Shown piece by piece: positions 17,920 through 25,015 of a stretch of 64,000 nucleotides of DNA (position 1 is the stretch's first letter; each line of letters starts with the position of its first letter). Under the pieces are notes generated by a model that saw only the letters and a list, made by a program, of their open reading frames with translations, was not told the origin of the DNA and searched no databases. A program made the translations under genes and the position numbers. The stretch is from an uncultured Alphaproteobacteria bacterium (GTDB lineage: Bacteria > Pseudomonadota > Alphaproteobacteria > RF32 > CAG-239), in contig CAJUAK010000002.1 in the NCBI GenBank assembly GCA_910584385.1, positions 62,001 to 126,000 of the forward strand, written 5' to 3'.

Positions 17920-18489
17920 ATGGCAAAAGATTTTATTTTGGCTTCAGGTTCCAAACAAAGAAAGGAACTTCTGGAGCAGATTGGATATGTTCCGGCACAG
18001 ATTATTCCCGCCGATATTGATGAGACGCCGGCAAAAGGGGAAAAGCCCAGCGCTTATGTAAAGCGTATGGCGTTGGAAAAAGCTTTGCATGTGGCCGCGC
18101 TTCATCCGGGAAAGGTTGTTTTGGCTTGCGATACGGTTGTTGCAACGCAGGCAAAAATTGTTCAAAAAGCCAAAAACAGCGAAGAACAGGAAGACGTTAT
18201 GCGCATGCTTTCTGCCAAAGCGCACCGCGTGCTTTCTGCCGTTTGCGTTATTGATCGTCAGGGGAAAGTTTCCAGCCGGTTGAGCGTTACAAAAGTTGTT
18301 ATGAAACGTTTGTCGGAAGAAGAAATCAAGTCTTATGTGGCAACAAATGAATGGCAGGGATGCTGCGGCTATAAAATCGAAGGATGTATGGCGGCGTTTG
18401 TCCGCAGGCTTATCGGATCTTATTCCGGCGTTGTCGGGCTGCCTTTGTTTGAAACTAAAAATTTGCTAAATGGCGCTGGCATTAAATAA
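17920..18489 (+). CDS. maf: Maf-like nucleotide pyrophosphatase
   Basis: House-cleaning enzyme that hydrolyses non-canonical or modified NTPs. Motifs of the Maf/HAM1 fold are present: ILASGSKQRKELL at the N terminus, ADIDETP, the ALEKAL segment, and LACDTVV with the catalytic aspartate. The C-terminal half has GCCGYKIEG and SYSGVVGLPLFE. Length (189) is normal. It is followed by an RNase E/G gene and yacG in a common alphaproteobacterial order, and its 3' end contains an in-frame ATG of the RNase gene that I do not use as start. Confidence 0.9.
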   Translation: MAKDFILASGSKQRKELLEQIGYVPAQIIPADIDETPAKGEKPSAYVKRMALEKALHVAALHPGKVVLACDTVVATQAKIVQKAKNSEEQEDVMRMLSAKAHRVLSAVCVIDRQGKVSSRLSVTKVVMKRLSEEEIKSYVATNEWQGCCGYKIEGCMAAFVRRLIGSYSGVVGLPLFETKNLLNGAGIK

Positions 18490-18502
18490 TGGAGAAGTTG
18501 TT

Positions 18503-19672
18503 ATGGCGATAGATACAATTGTTTATGAAGGAAATTCACAAGTAAGCCGTTTGGCAGGGATAGCATCCGGAAGGGCTGCTGAAATTGAATTTGTTAATCA
18601 TCGGCAGGCGGCCGAAGGCAATGTTTATCTTGCTAAAATTGTTCGCAAAATCGATTTGGCGAATGACAAGGTTGGCTATTTTGTAGATATTTTAGACAGC
18701 AAGCCCGGCTTTATTAACGCATGGGAACCCGGCCTGGATGAATTAAAGACGGCCGAAGGCCAGAGCCTTGTTGTGCAGGTGGCACAAGAACAAAGAGCAG
18801 AAAAAGGTGCCAAATTAACGCGAAATTTGCAATTTGCCGGGAAGAATTTGGTTTATTGCCCTTATAAAATGAATGTTGAAGTTTCTTCTAAAATTGAAGA
18901 TAAAGCAAAAGCCGACGAATATCGCGAATGGGTTGTTGAACATATGACCGGGCAGGAAGGTTGGATTTTGCGGACATCTTCCGTGTCTGCTTCAAAAGAT
19001 GAAATCGCCAAGGAAATGGAAGAGTTGCGCGGAGAGTATGAAAACTTGCGGAAAAAGGCGCGCAGCGAATCCGCGCCGTGCCTGTTGGCCGCTAAAGGAA
19101 ACCCTCTTTGGGAGATGGTGATAAGAAACCAGAGCCATTTGAAAAAATTTGTAACAAATTCCCGTCAGATATTGGAAGAAGCAAAAGAAACTTTGGGCGA
19201 TGGTGTTGAGTTTGAACTTGAAAATGCGCCTTTTGACTGCTATGGGCTGGATGACCAAATTGCCGAAGCAATGCTTCCCGAGGTTAAGCTTCCAGGGGGC
19301 GGGCGCCTGTTTATTGAAGAGACGAAAGCCTGTGTTGCCATTGATGTTGACAGCGGCGATGATAAAGCGCGCGGCGCCCTCTCGCATTTGAATGAGGAGG
19401 CGGCGGAAGAAATCGTGCGGCAAATCCGCTTAAGGAATCTTGCCGGGAAGATTATAATTGATTTTGCGGGCGCTTCTGATTTTCGTTATTTGAATCCGGT
19501 TGTGGAATTGTTGGAGAAAGCTTTTAAAGGCGATTATATAAAAACGGCGGTTTATGGTTTGAGCCGCGGCGGCAATGTGGAGATTGTCCGCTCGCGCCGG
19601 CGTCCAAGCTTGAAAGATGTCTTGAGCGAAACTTGCCCGACCTGCCATGGAAGCGGGCGCGTGGAGAAGTAA
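18503..19672 (+). CDS. rng: Ribonuclease E/G family endoribonuclease (RNase G-like)
   Basis: Single-strand-specific endoribonuclease for rRNA maturation or mRNA turnover. The S1-like RNA-binding domain is N-terminal (YLAKIVRKIDLANDKVGYFVDI). The catalytic DNase-I-like region carries metal-binding aspartates in CVAIDVDSGD and IIIDFAG. The C-terminal zinc-link is CPTCHGSGR. At 389 residues it is shorter than E. coli RNase G (about 490) and lacks the RNase E scaffold tail. The ATG at 18503 is chosen because GGAG lies 8 nt upstream; the frame opens at 18470 inside maf. Confidence 0.87.
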   Translation: MAIDTIVYEGNSQVSRLAGIASGRAAEIEFVNHRQAAEGNVYLAKIVRKIDLANDKVGYFVDILDSKPGFINAWEPGLDELKTAEGQSLVVQVAQEQRAEKGAKLTRNLQFAGKNLVYCPYKMNVEVSSKIEDKAKADEYREWVVEHMTGQEGWILRTSSVSASKDEIAKEMEELRGEYENLRKKARSESAPCLLAAKGNPLWEMVIRNQSHLKKFVTNSRQILEEAKETLGDGVEFELENAPFDCYGLDDQIAEAMLPEVKLPGGGRLFIEETKACVAIDVDSGDDKARGALSHLNEEAAEEIVRQIRLRNLAGKIIIDFAGASDFRYLNPVVELLEKAFKGDYIKTAVYGLSRGGNVEIVRSRRRPSLKDVLSETCPTCHGSGRVEK

Positions 19673-19673
19673 A

Positions 19674-19865
19674 ATGAAGTGTCCCATTTGCAAAAAAGAA
19701 TTTGAAGATATGAAATATCGCCCCTTTTGTTCCAAAAGATGTGCGGATATAGATTTGGGCAATTGGTTCAGCGGCAAATATTCAGTGCCTTTGGAAGAAA
19801 TGGAAGATGCCGAATGGGAAGAACTCAATGACGAGCTGAACAAACAAGAAGGCGGCGATTGTTAA
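19674..19865 (+). CDS. yacG: DNA gyrase inhibitor YacG / zinc-finger protein
   Basis: A 63-residue zinc-finger protein of the YacG family, which in E. coli binds GyrB and inhibits DNA gyrase. It shows CPIC and CSKRC (CxxC plus CxxxC), followed by ADIDLGNWFSGKYSVP, the family hallmark. Start 19674 follows a GTGGAG site that overlaps the end of the RNase gene. It ends the maf-rng-yacG operon, which closes with a hairpin terminator. Confidence 0.92.
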   Translation: MKCPICKKEFEDMKYRPFCSKRCADIDLGNWFSGKYSVPLEEMEDAEWEELNDELNKQEGGDC

Positions 19866-19890
19866 ATAATTGCCGTTAGGATGACAAAAG

Positions 19891-19919
19891 AAGGGAGATG
19901 AAAATCATCTCCCTTTTTT
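19891..19919 (+). terminator. Terminator after yacG
   Basis: An AGGGAGATGA / TCATCTCCCT stem is followed by six T residues and closes the maf-rng-yacG operon. Confidence 0.9.
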
Positions 19920-19982
19920 AGCCTGTTATAATTAAGGATTTTTGCTGGTTTGTAGAAGCTTGCATATAACAGGGCTAAAATC

Positions 19983-20324
19983 TTAAAATTCGTCGCCGAG
20001 TTTGCCGGTAGCGAATCCTGTACCGTTTCCAGAACTTGTTGCGAAATCCACAATAGATCCGGCAGCGGCTAAAATGGCTAGCCCAACAGCCAAACCTGCA
20101 AACCATGTCCATTTGATTTTGCCGAAAATGGCGCCAAAAGCCACGCCGACCAAGCCAAAGCCGCCAAGAATAAACATAATCTTTTTTACAGCTTGAAAGG
20201 TGGTTGCCGCTTTTGTTTCCGCTGCACTCATTACATCTTGTGCTGATGCTTCGCCGCAAAAAAGCAGCATGCTGCAAACTGCCAAAAGGCAGATTGTGCA
20301 GAGGTTGTTTTTAATAAAATTCAT
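19983..20324 (-). CDS. TrbC/VirB2-like pilin subunit
   Basis: A 113-residue protein with a signal peptide (cleavage near EASA-QDV) and two hydrophobic helices (KKIMFILGGFGLVGVAFGAIF and WFAGLAVGLAILAAAGSIV) separated by a short basic loop. This is the architecture of TrbC/VirB2 pilins of type IV secretion systems. No other VirB or Trb gene is in the window, so it is an orphan here. It may serve a machine encoded elsewhere or have a different membrane role. Monocistronic. Confidence 0.65.
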   Translation of the reverse strand: MNFIKNNLCTICLLAVCSMLLFCGEASAQDVMSAAETKAATTFQAVKKIMFILGGFGLVGVAFGAIFGKIKWTWFAGLAVGLAILAAAGSIVDFATSSGNGTGFATGKLGDEF

Positions 20325-20454
20325 CGTTCTTCTCCCCTTTTTGTTTTTGTTAATTTTTATAGAACAAGCTCTATACTATTAATGATAAATGTTTTTTTTT
20401 TTTTGCAAGGTAAAATTACTATTGTGGATTTTATTTCATAAATCTGTAACAGAG

Positions 20455-20489
20455 CTAAAAAAAGAACCCTGCTGAGTGTTTCAGCAGGG
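20455..20489 (-). terminator. Terminator of the small 20514 gene
   Basis: On the minus strand a 9-bp stem (TCAGCAGGG pairing with CCCTGCTGA, 5-nt loop) is followed by a T-rich run, downstream of the 60-residue gene. Confidence 0.8.
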
Positions 20490-20513
20490 CTTTGGAGATG
20501 TATATGAAGCTTA

Positions 20514-20696
20514 CTAGAAAATTACTTTCTGCATATTGCTCCGCATGAGAGCGTCTTTTCTGCGTAAATTTTCTTTTTTTATTTGTTCAATGCGGATTAA
20601 ATTTTTCCATACATGGCTTTCATTTTCTTTGATTGCCAAATCCAGACAGCTGTCTTGCAGCTTGAGGCTTTCCAGGCTGTTATCAAGATATTTCAT
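20514..20696 (-). CDS. Small hypothetical protein (60 aa)
   Basis: Short charged protein (MKYLDNSLESLKLQDSC at the N terminus, then mostly helical with Lys, Arg and Glu). I do not recognise a family. I accept it as a real gene because a GGGAG ribosome-binding site precedes the ATG and a strong rho-independent terminator follows on the same strand. It is isolated between the VirB2-like gene and tspO. Confidence 0.55.
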   Translation of the reverse strand: MKYLDNSLESLKLQDSCLDLAIKENESHVWKNLIRIEQIKKENLRRKDALMRSNMQKVIF

Positions 20697-20844
20697 GATT
20701 GTTCTCCCAAGATGGAATTATTGCTAATTTGTAGCAATATCAATTATAGCATTTTTTTATTTAAAATCCAGCAAAAAGAATCTGTTAAATAGTTTTAGTT
20801 CTGAAAATGATGCTTATATTAAAAATAAAAATGAGGAGAAGAGT

Positions 20845-21234
20845 ATGCCGAATATGGATTGGTATCATGGTTTGTTAAAGCCGGATTTAACGCCGCCGGA
20901 TTTTTTGTTTGGCGTTGTCTGGCCTGTTTTATATTTTTTGATGGGGTTGAGTTTGGTATTGCTTTGGAAAAACTCCGGCAAAAAGCTGTCTTGGCCTTTA
21001 TTTTGGTTTGCGCTCCAGCTGGTTTTGAATTTGGCGTGGAGCCCGGTGTTTTTCGGTATGCGGAATATTGGCGGCGGCTTAGCGGTTATTTTGCTTTTAT
21101 TTTTTGCACTTTCAATAACAGTCGCGCTTTTCTACCGGCGCTATAAAATATCCGGATGGTTATTAATTCCTTATTGGTTTTGGGTCTTGTTTGCCGTCTA
21201 TCTTAACTTTGGCATTTGGCTGCTTAATTCATAA
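20845..21234 (+). CDS. tspO: TspO/MBR family membrane protein
   Basis: Five-helix membrane protein of the translocator (peripheral benzodiazepine receptor) family, which binds porphyrins or sterols. Family signatures are present: WYHGLLKPDLTPPDFLFGVVWPVLY in the first part (WxxLxKPxxxPP), FALQLVLNLAWSPVFFG in the middle and PYWFWVLFAVYLNFGIWLLN at the end. Length (129) is slightly short of the usual 150-160, but all five helices appear to be kept. A GAGGAG site precedes the ATG. Confidence 0.88.
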   Translation: MPNMDWYHGLLKPDLTPPDFLFGVVWPVLYFLMGLSLVLLWKNSGKKLSWPLFWFALQLVLNLAWSPVFFGMRNIGGGLAVILLLFFALSITVALFYRRYKISGWLLIPYWFWVLFAVYLNFGIWLLNS

Positions 21235-21331
21235 TTATGAGATTCTCTGTGGCATAATTTAAATTTTTTGTTGTTTTTTATATTTTAAAGGCTAAAAACA
21301 GAATAGTGCGTAATTTAGTTGGAGATATAAA

Positions 21332-21703
21332 ATGGAAAAATTTAAAGCTAGCTTAAAAACTTATTTTTTAGATGTTTTGGTTAACCAGTATGTTGATTTT
21401 AAAGGCCGGGCATCCCGTACACAATTTTGGATGTTTTTCCTTTATGTTTTTGTAATTATGTTTGTCATCGGTTTTATTGCCGGATTGCTGAATATGCCCC
21501 GTTTGGCTCAGTTGGCAATTTTGCCGTTCTTGCTGCCAAATATTGCTATTGCTGTCCGCCGCATCAGAGATTTGGGAATTTCCGGATGGTTTATCCTGGT
21601 ATCTTTTGTTCCTTTTGTCGGTAGCATTTTGGTTTTGATCGGCTATTGCCTGCCGACAGATTTCCTCAAACCTTATGTTGAGAAATTGATGAAGAAAAAC
21701 TAA
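21332..21703 (+). CDS. DUF805 family membrane protein
   Basis: A 123-residue inner-membrane protein with three or four hydrophobic segments. It shows the DUF805 hallmarks DFKGRASRTQFWMFFL near the N terminus and AVRRIRDLGISGWFILVSFVPFVG in the second half. The function of this family is unknown. The gene is monocistronic, preceded by GGAG and followed by a strong terminator. It is the last clear core gene before the integrated island. Confidence 0.87.
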   Translation: MEKFKASLKTYFLDVLVNQYVDFKGRASRTQFWMFFLYVFVIMFVIGFIAGLLNMPRLAQLAILPFLLPNIAIAVRRIRDLGISGWFILVSFVPFVGSILVLIGYCLPTDFLKPYVEKLMKKN

Positions 21704-21723
21704 TATTCTTTTTTGAATATGGG

Positions 21724-21758
21724 GCGGTTGTCCGAGAGCACGGACAGCCGCTTTTTTT
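21724..21758 (+). terminator. Terminator after the DUF805 gene
   Basis: An 11-bp stem (21724-21734 with 21741-21751, one G-T pair) is followed by seven T residues. Confidence 0.9.
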
Positions 21759-21876
21759 ATATATAGTCTAGCTTCGTAATTTTCGCTTTGTTAAGCTCAA
21801 CAACTTCGCTTCGGTCAAAGACCTTGTAAGCTCGCTGCGGTTGCTGCCGCTTTCCTTGCTTGCAACAAGGTCTATT

Positions 21877-21922
21877 CACCATAATAAAAAAAGACCCGTT
21901 GGGGTCTGTTTTTATTATGGTG
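21877..21922 (-). terminator. Large hairpin at the left island boundary, probably the original tRNA-Leu terminator
   Basis: Inverted repeat with 21-bp arms (21877-21897 and 21902-21922, one mismatch) and a 4-nt loop. Read on the minus strand it starts with CACCA, then a T/A-rich arm, a GACCCC core and a long T run. This is what one expects just downstream of a tRNA 3' end. I infer that it ended the tRNA-Leu gene now at 46371-46457 before the island separated them. The rest of the gene-free stretch 21752-22109 holds another 9-bp inverted repeat (21819-21827 with 21865-21873) and nothing else I can name. Confidence 0.65.
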
Positions 21923-21937
21923 CTCCGAAGTTGACGA
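21918..21937. other. Candidate left attachment site (attL)
   Basis: TGGTGC plus a stretch that matches the antisense 3' end of the tRNA-Leu gene in about 14 of 20 positions. It lies directly next to the hairpin that looks like a tRNA terminator. Serine integrases share only a short core between attachment sites, so limited identity is expected. The exact crossover dinucleotide cannot be fixed from one copy of the island. Confidence 0.5.
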
Positions 21938-22109
21938 ATTGTTGAACTCCGTCAGGGATGAAACCATTGATATAAACGGATGGAAATAATGAAAATTTAA
22001 CGGAGGGCAGACAATGACATAACACAATGAAGATGCCTGATATAGAGGCTTTAAACGATTATAACACAAAAATAATTAAAGAAATAACGAAATTTTACGG
22101 AGAAAAATA

Positions 22110-22319
22110 ATGAAAAACCAAAATACTAAAGTCTTAAATGAAAGAGGAGAAAAAAAGATGTCTAATAAAACTCGGGATTGGTTAACTTGTTGGATTGAAA
22201 CTGAAACAAATAAGGTTGATGGTTCAGCCAAAGAGAAAAAGAAAGAAAATATCTCTAAAACAGAAAATTTTATAAGAGATTGGATTGCAAGCGAGACAAC
22301 TCCATCAGTTTCCAATTAA
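22110..22319 (+). CDS. Small hypothetical island protein with duplicated RDWI motif
   Basis: A 69-residue hydrophilic protein. It contains two similar segments, TRDWLTCWIETET and IRDWIASETT, separated by a lysine-rich linker. A second ATG at 22158 (MSNKTRDW) has its own AGAGGAG site, so a 53-residue form starting there is possible; the first ATG also has GGAG. I recognise no family. It is the first gene inside the left boundary and is followed by a hairpin terminator. Confidence 0.5.
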   Translation: MKNQNTKVLNERGEKKMSNKTRDWLTCWIETETNKVDGSAKEKKKENISKTENFIRDWIASETTPSVSN

Positions 22320-22344
22320 ATTATTTTGAATAATATACTTTAAT

Positions 22345-22395
22345 AAGTGCGATTTTTGCACAAATTAAGCAAGGAATCGCACTTGTTTTGTTATT
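22345..22395 (+). terminator. Terminator after the 22110 gene
   Basis: A 10-bp perfect stem (22345-22354 with 22375-22384) with a 20-nt loop is followed by a T-rich stretch. Confidence 0.6.
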
Positions 22396-22410
22396 TTAGT
22401 TTTTCTTAAC

Positions 22411-22530
22411 TTTACCGAGAGGGAAATTTTTTGTTGACATTTTATCATTTAATGGTGTATATTTACCGATAGGGAAATTTTTTATTCAAAAGGTTTTCTT
22501 TATAGTTAAAATTTACCGATGAGGAAATTT
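22411..22530 (+). promoter_or_regulatory. hipBA promoter with three TTTACC-N4-GGGAAA operators
   Basis: A TTGACA box (22434-22439) and TATATT box (22458-22463) are separated by 18 bp. Three copies of an imperfect palindrome (TTTACCGANAGGGAAA type) start at 22411, 22462 and 22512, about 50 bp apart. The middle one starts within the -10 box. The last contains the hipB ribosome-binding site, just before its ATG at 22531. The layout parallels E. coli hipBA, where HipB binds several TATCC-N8-GGATA operators. I infer that HipB binds these sites and represses its own operon. Confidence 0.75.
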
Positions 22531-22737
22531 ATGAAAACAAAAGATTTGGCAGATATAATAAGAAAGAAACGCAAAGAGCAAAAACTTACCCAACCACAGT
22601 TGGCTGGGTTATGCAATGTCGGTGTGCGGTTTATTGTTGATTTGGAATCGGGCAAAGAAACCTGTCAAATTGGCAAAGTGCTATATGTTCTGGATATGCT
22701 GGGAATTAAATTAAAAATTGACGGAGAAAATCAATGA
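22531..22737 (+). CDS. hipB: HipB-like antitoxin (XRE-family HTH)
   Basis: A 68-residue helix-turn-helix DNA-binding protein. The XRE fold is visible in KLTQPQLAGLCNVGVRFIVDLESGKET, closely resembling HipB/y4mF-type antitoxins. It should neutralise the HipA kinase and repress the operon through the three upstream palindromes. The frame has an earlier ATG at 22519, but that lies inside the third operator. I use 22531, which has GAGG at the right distance. The stop overlaps the hipA ATG (ATGA), so the pair is translationally coupled. Confidence 0.88.
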   Translation: MKTKDLADIIRKKRKEQKLTQPQLAGLCNVGVRFIVDLESGKETCQIGKVLYVLDMLGIKLKIDGENQ

Positions 22738-23936
22738 ATTTGCTTGATGTCTATTTTCATAACAAAAAAATTGGAGTTTTAAAAGAGCATAATTCCAGAT
22801 TGAGCTTCAAATATTCGGATGATGCTACAGAAGCGATTGCTCATCAGCTTCCGTTGCAAAAAGAAGCTTTTGGCGATAAAGAAACACGAAGTTTCTTTTC
22901 TAATTTATTGCCAGAAGGTGATGTGGTGAAGAAAATCGCTCAGATAAAACAAGTTTCGCTCAACAATCCATTTGCATTATTAAGAGAATTAGGCGGAGAA
23001 TGTGCAGGGGCGGTTTCCCTTTATCCGCAAGATATGACACCGATTTTTGATGATACTTTGGAAGAAGTGTCTGCAGAAGAGTTGGCTACCCTTCTGAACA
23101 AGCTTTCTCAAACTCCGTTATTAACGGGCGCAGGTATTCGCTTATCGCTTGCTGGAGCACAAGAAAAACTAGCTTTAACAATTTTTCCTGATGATGAAAA
23201 GTATTATAAACCATCGGATAAGTATATTTCTACTTGGATTTTAAAGCCTGAGAATCGGAATTTTCCAGATTTAATCTATAATGAATATTTTTGTATGAAG
23301 TTAGCAGGTCTTATGGGATTAAATGTTGCTGAATGTAAGATTAGGATGTTTGGTTCAGTAACGGCTTATATGACAAAGCGATTTGACAGGCAGAATACTG
23401 TTCAGCGAATCCAGCAGGAAGATTTTTGCCAAGGTCTGGGGCTATCTAATAAAAAATATCAAAGAACTGAGGGAGGACCAAGCCTTAAGCAATGTTTTCA
23501 GTTCATCCATAGTAATCTGGCGAACAAGGCGAAAGATGAATTGCATTTTCTGAAAAGCATTGTTTTTAACTTTTTAATTGGTAATTCTGATGCTCACGGA
23601 AAGAATTTCTCTTATTTGCATACCGCGAACGGGTATGTTCTTTCTCCTTTGTATGATTTGGTATCTACCCAAGTTTATCCGCAACTAGCCAAAGAAATGT
23701 CAATGTCTATCGGTGGCGAGTATGAACCTGACAGAATTACCAGAACCAATTTTATGGTAATGGCAAAAGAACTTGGTGTGAAATCTCAACTTATTAATGA
23801 CATTTTGGATAAATTGGCTGCAGAAATCATTGTGCAGGCAGAAAAACTCAAGGAAATGACGACAACTGAAAAAACTTATAATCCTGTTTATGATAAGGTT
23901 ATAGAGGTTATTAAAGCAAGGGTTGCTCAGTTATAA
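22734..23936 (+). CDS. hipA: HipA toxin, serine/threonine kinase
   Basis: Kinase toxin of the HipBA type. E. coli HipA phosphorylates glutamyl-tRNA synthetase and induces dormancy. The N-terminal subdomain spans about residues 1-100. The flexible P-loop with its regulatory serine is RLSLAGAQEKLAL (136-148). The catalytic loop is NSDAHGKN with D286 and N291, and the metal-binding aspartate is in SPLYDLVST (D308). At 400 residues it is slightly shorter than E. coli HipA (440), with all catalytic residues kept, so it is probably active. Coupled to hipB and followed by a 36-bp perfect palindrome. Confidence 0.92.
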   Translation: MNLLDVYFHNKKIGVLKEHNSRLSFKYSDDATEAIAHQLPLQKEAFGDKETRSFFSNLLPEGDVVKKIAQIKQVSLNNPFALLRELGGECAGAVSLYPQDMTPIFDDTLEEVSAEELATLLNKLSQTPLLTGAGIRLSLAGAQEKLALTIFPDDEKYYKPSDKYISTWILKPENRNFPDLIYNEYFCMKLAGLMGLNVAECKIRMFGSVTAYMTKRFDRQNTVQRIQQEDFCQGLGLSNKKYQRTEGGPSLKQCFQFIHSNLANKAKDELHFLKSIVFNFLIGNSDAHGKNFSYLHTANGYVLSPLYDLVSTQVYPQLAKEMSMSIGGEYEPDRITRTNFMVMAKELGVKSQLINDILDKLAAEIIVQAEKLKEMTTTEKTYNPVYDKVIEVIKARVAQL

Positions 23937-23969
23937 TTCAGTTTTTTATGTAGGGTTGGTAAATTTCTA

Positions 23970-24005
23970 TTTTAGAAAATGCCCAATATTGGGCATTTTC
24001 TAAAA
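23970..24005. terminator. 36-bp perfect palindrome after hipA
   Basis: Two 18-base arms (23970-23987 and 23988-24005) are exact reverse complements with no spacer. They run TTTTAG..., reach a GCCCAATATTGGGC centre, and end in CTAAAA. It starts 33 bp past the hipA stop and probably terminates the hipBA transcript in either direction. The rest of the 317-bp gap 23937-24253 has one more weak hairpin (GCGGAGA / TCTCCGC, 24055-24084) and no coding signal. Confidence 0.75.
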
Positions 24006-24253
24006 TGAAATATTCATTTTTAACTATTGAGGATTGCCGAATATGTCGTTTCTTTTGCGGAGAAAAACTAGTCTAATCTCCGCATATTTTGCGTAGATTA
24101 ATGCTTGATATTGTAATACGAATGCTTGTTAATATAGCATAATTAAGAGATTAAATGCAATTCTGTGTAAAATTTTAGCAAAGAACCGCATTTAATTTTC
24201 ATTTTAGTAGATTTAAGGGTGGTTTTCCTTGTTAAAATTTTAGTTTTTATGCC

Positions 24254-25006
24254 TCATCTCATAGGGTAAAAAGCTGTAAGTCTGCTGTATTTTTGTGTGA
24301 TATCTTGTATGTCTGTTTTGTTTAATTGGTATAGATTTACATACATAAAAGTAATATACAAGCATTGTAGACTTATTGATATTGCAAGAAATTTATCACA
24401 ATTTGGTATATTCATACTTGTTCCATATCTGGGCATCATTACATACGGCGCATAATGCTTATATGCACAGAATCTGTCGTAGCTTTGTTTAATATTGGTT
24501 ATTTCAGGATGATTACCATTATTTGTAAGCCGTTGTACAATATCATTAATATCTTTTGCTTCTGGTCGGTACCATTTATTATAGTAATTTTTAGGGTTTA
24601 ATAGAACTTCATCAGTTAATTCCTGTCCCTGTATATTTTTTTTCAATAATCTTTTTAAATTGTTTTTCTTTATAAAATTCAGATTATCATCTTTTTCTTC
24701 TGGATGGAGGTGTAGTCCTTCTAAAAATTCTATTGTTCCAAAATCTGCATATTGGCGAACTCTTTCTTTTGGTTTATCTAACATCCAAGAGAGTAAAATA
24801 AGCCCCTCCAACATATGAGAAGCTAAAATACAAGCATTATAATAATCATTATAAAGGTGCAATACAGATTTCGCGGATGATACCATTTTTTTGTAAAAAG
24901 AAACTGTTGCGTGCTGTATAGGACTATTCAGCTCAAAATTAATATGTTGAGTACGTTCTATCAGCGAATACAAAATTTTTTTATATTTCTTTACGTTATC
25001 ATCCAT
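24254..25006 (-). CDS. Hypothetical protein at the end of the type I R-M operon (DUF5677-like?)
   Basis: A 250-residue, mostly helical cytoplasmic protein. The segment YYNACILASHMLEGLILLSWML, followed by an RQYADF stretch, and the later SYDRFCAYKHYAPYVM recall the DUF5677 group of unknown function seen near defence genes. That link is weak. It begins 9 nt after the hsdR stop, on the same strand, so it is the last gene of the operon that starts with hsdM. Position suggests an accessory defence role, but no catalytic motif is visible. Confidence 0.5.
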   Translation of the reverse strand: MDDNVKKYKKILYSLIERTQHINFELNSPIQHATVSFYKKMVSSAKSVLHLYNDYYNACILASHMLEGLILLSWMLDKPKERVRQYADFGTIEFLEGLHLHPEEKDDNLNFIKKNNLKRLLKKNIQGQELTDEVLLNPKNYYNKWYRPEAKDINDIVQRLTNNGNHPEITNIKQSYDRFCAYKHYAPYVMMPRYGTSMNIPNCDKFLAISISLQCLYITFMYVNLYQLNKTDIQDITQKYSRLTAFYPMR

Positions 25007-25015
25007 ATCTATAGT

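Noticed and set aside
18470..18502. Upstream ATG of the RNase G-like gene inside maf
   Set aside because: The ATG at 18503 has GGAG at 8 nt and gives the usual family N terminus. The upstream 11 codons are maf sequence.
21819..21873. Inverted repeat AGACCTTGT / ACAAGGTCT as a riboswitch or small RNA
   Set aside because: Only a 9-bp stem around 37 nt, with no promoter and no known motif. Noted but not called.
21918..21956. Complete tRNA gene at the left island end
   Set aside because: Only about 40 nt resemble tRNA-Leu in antisense. There is no anticodon arm and no full cloverleaf. It is treated as an attachment-site remnant.
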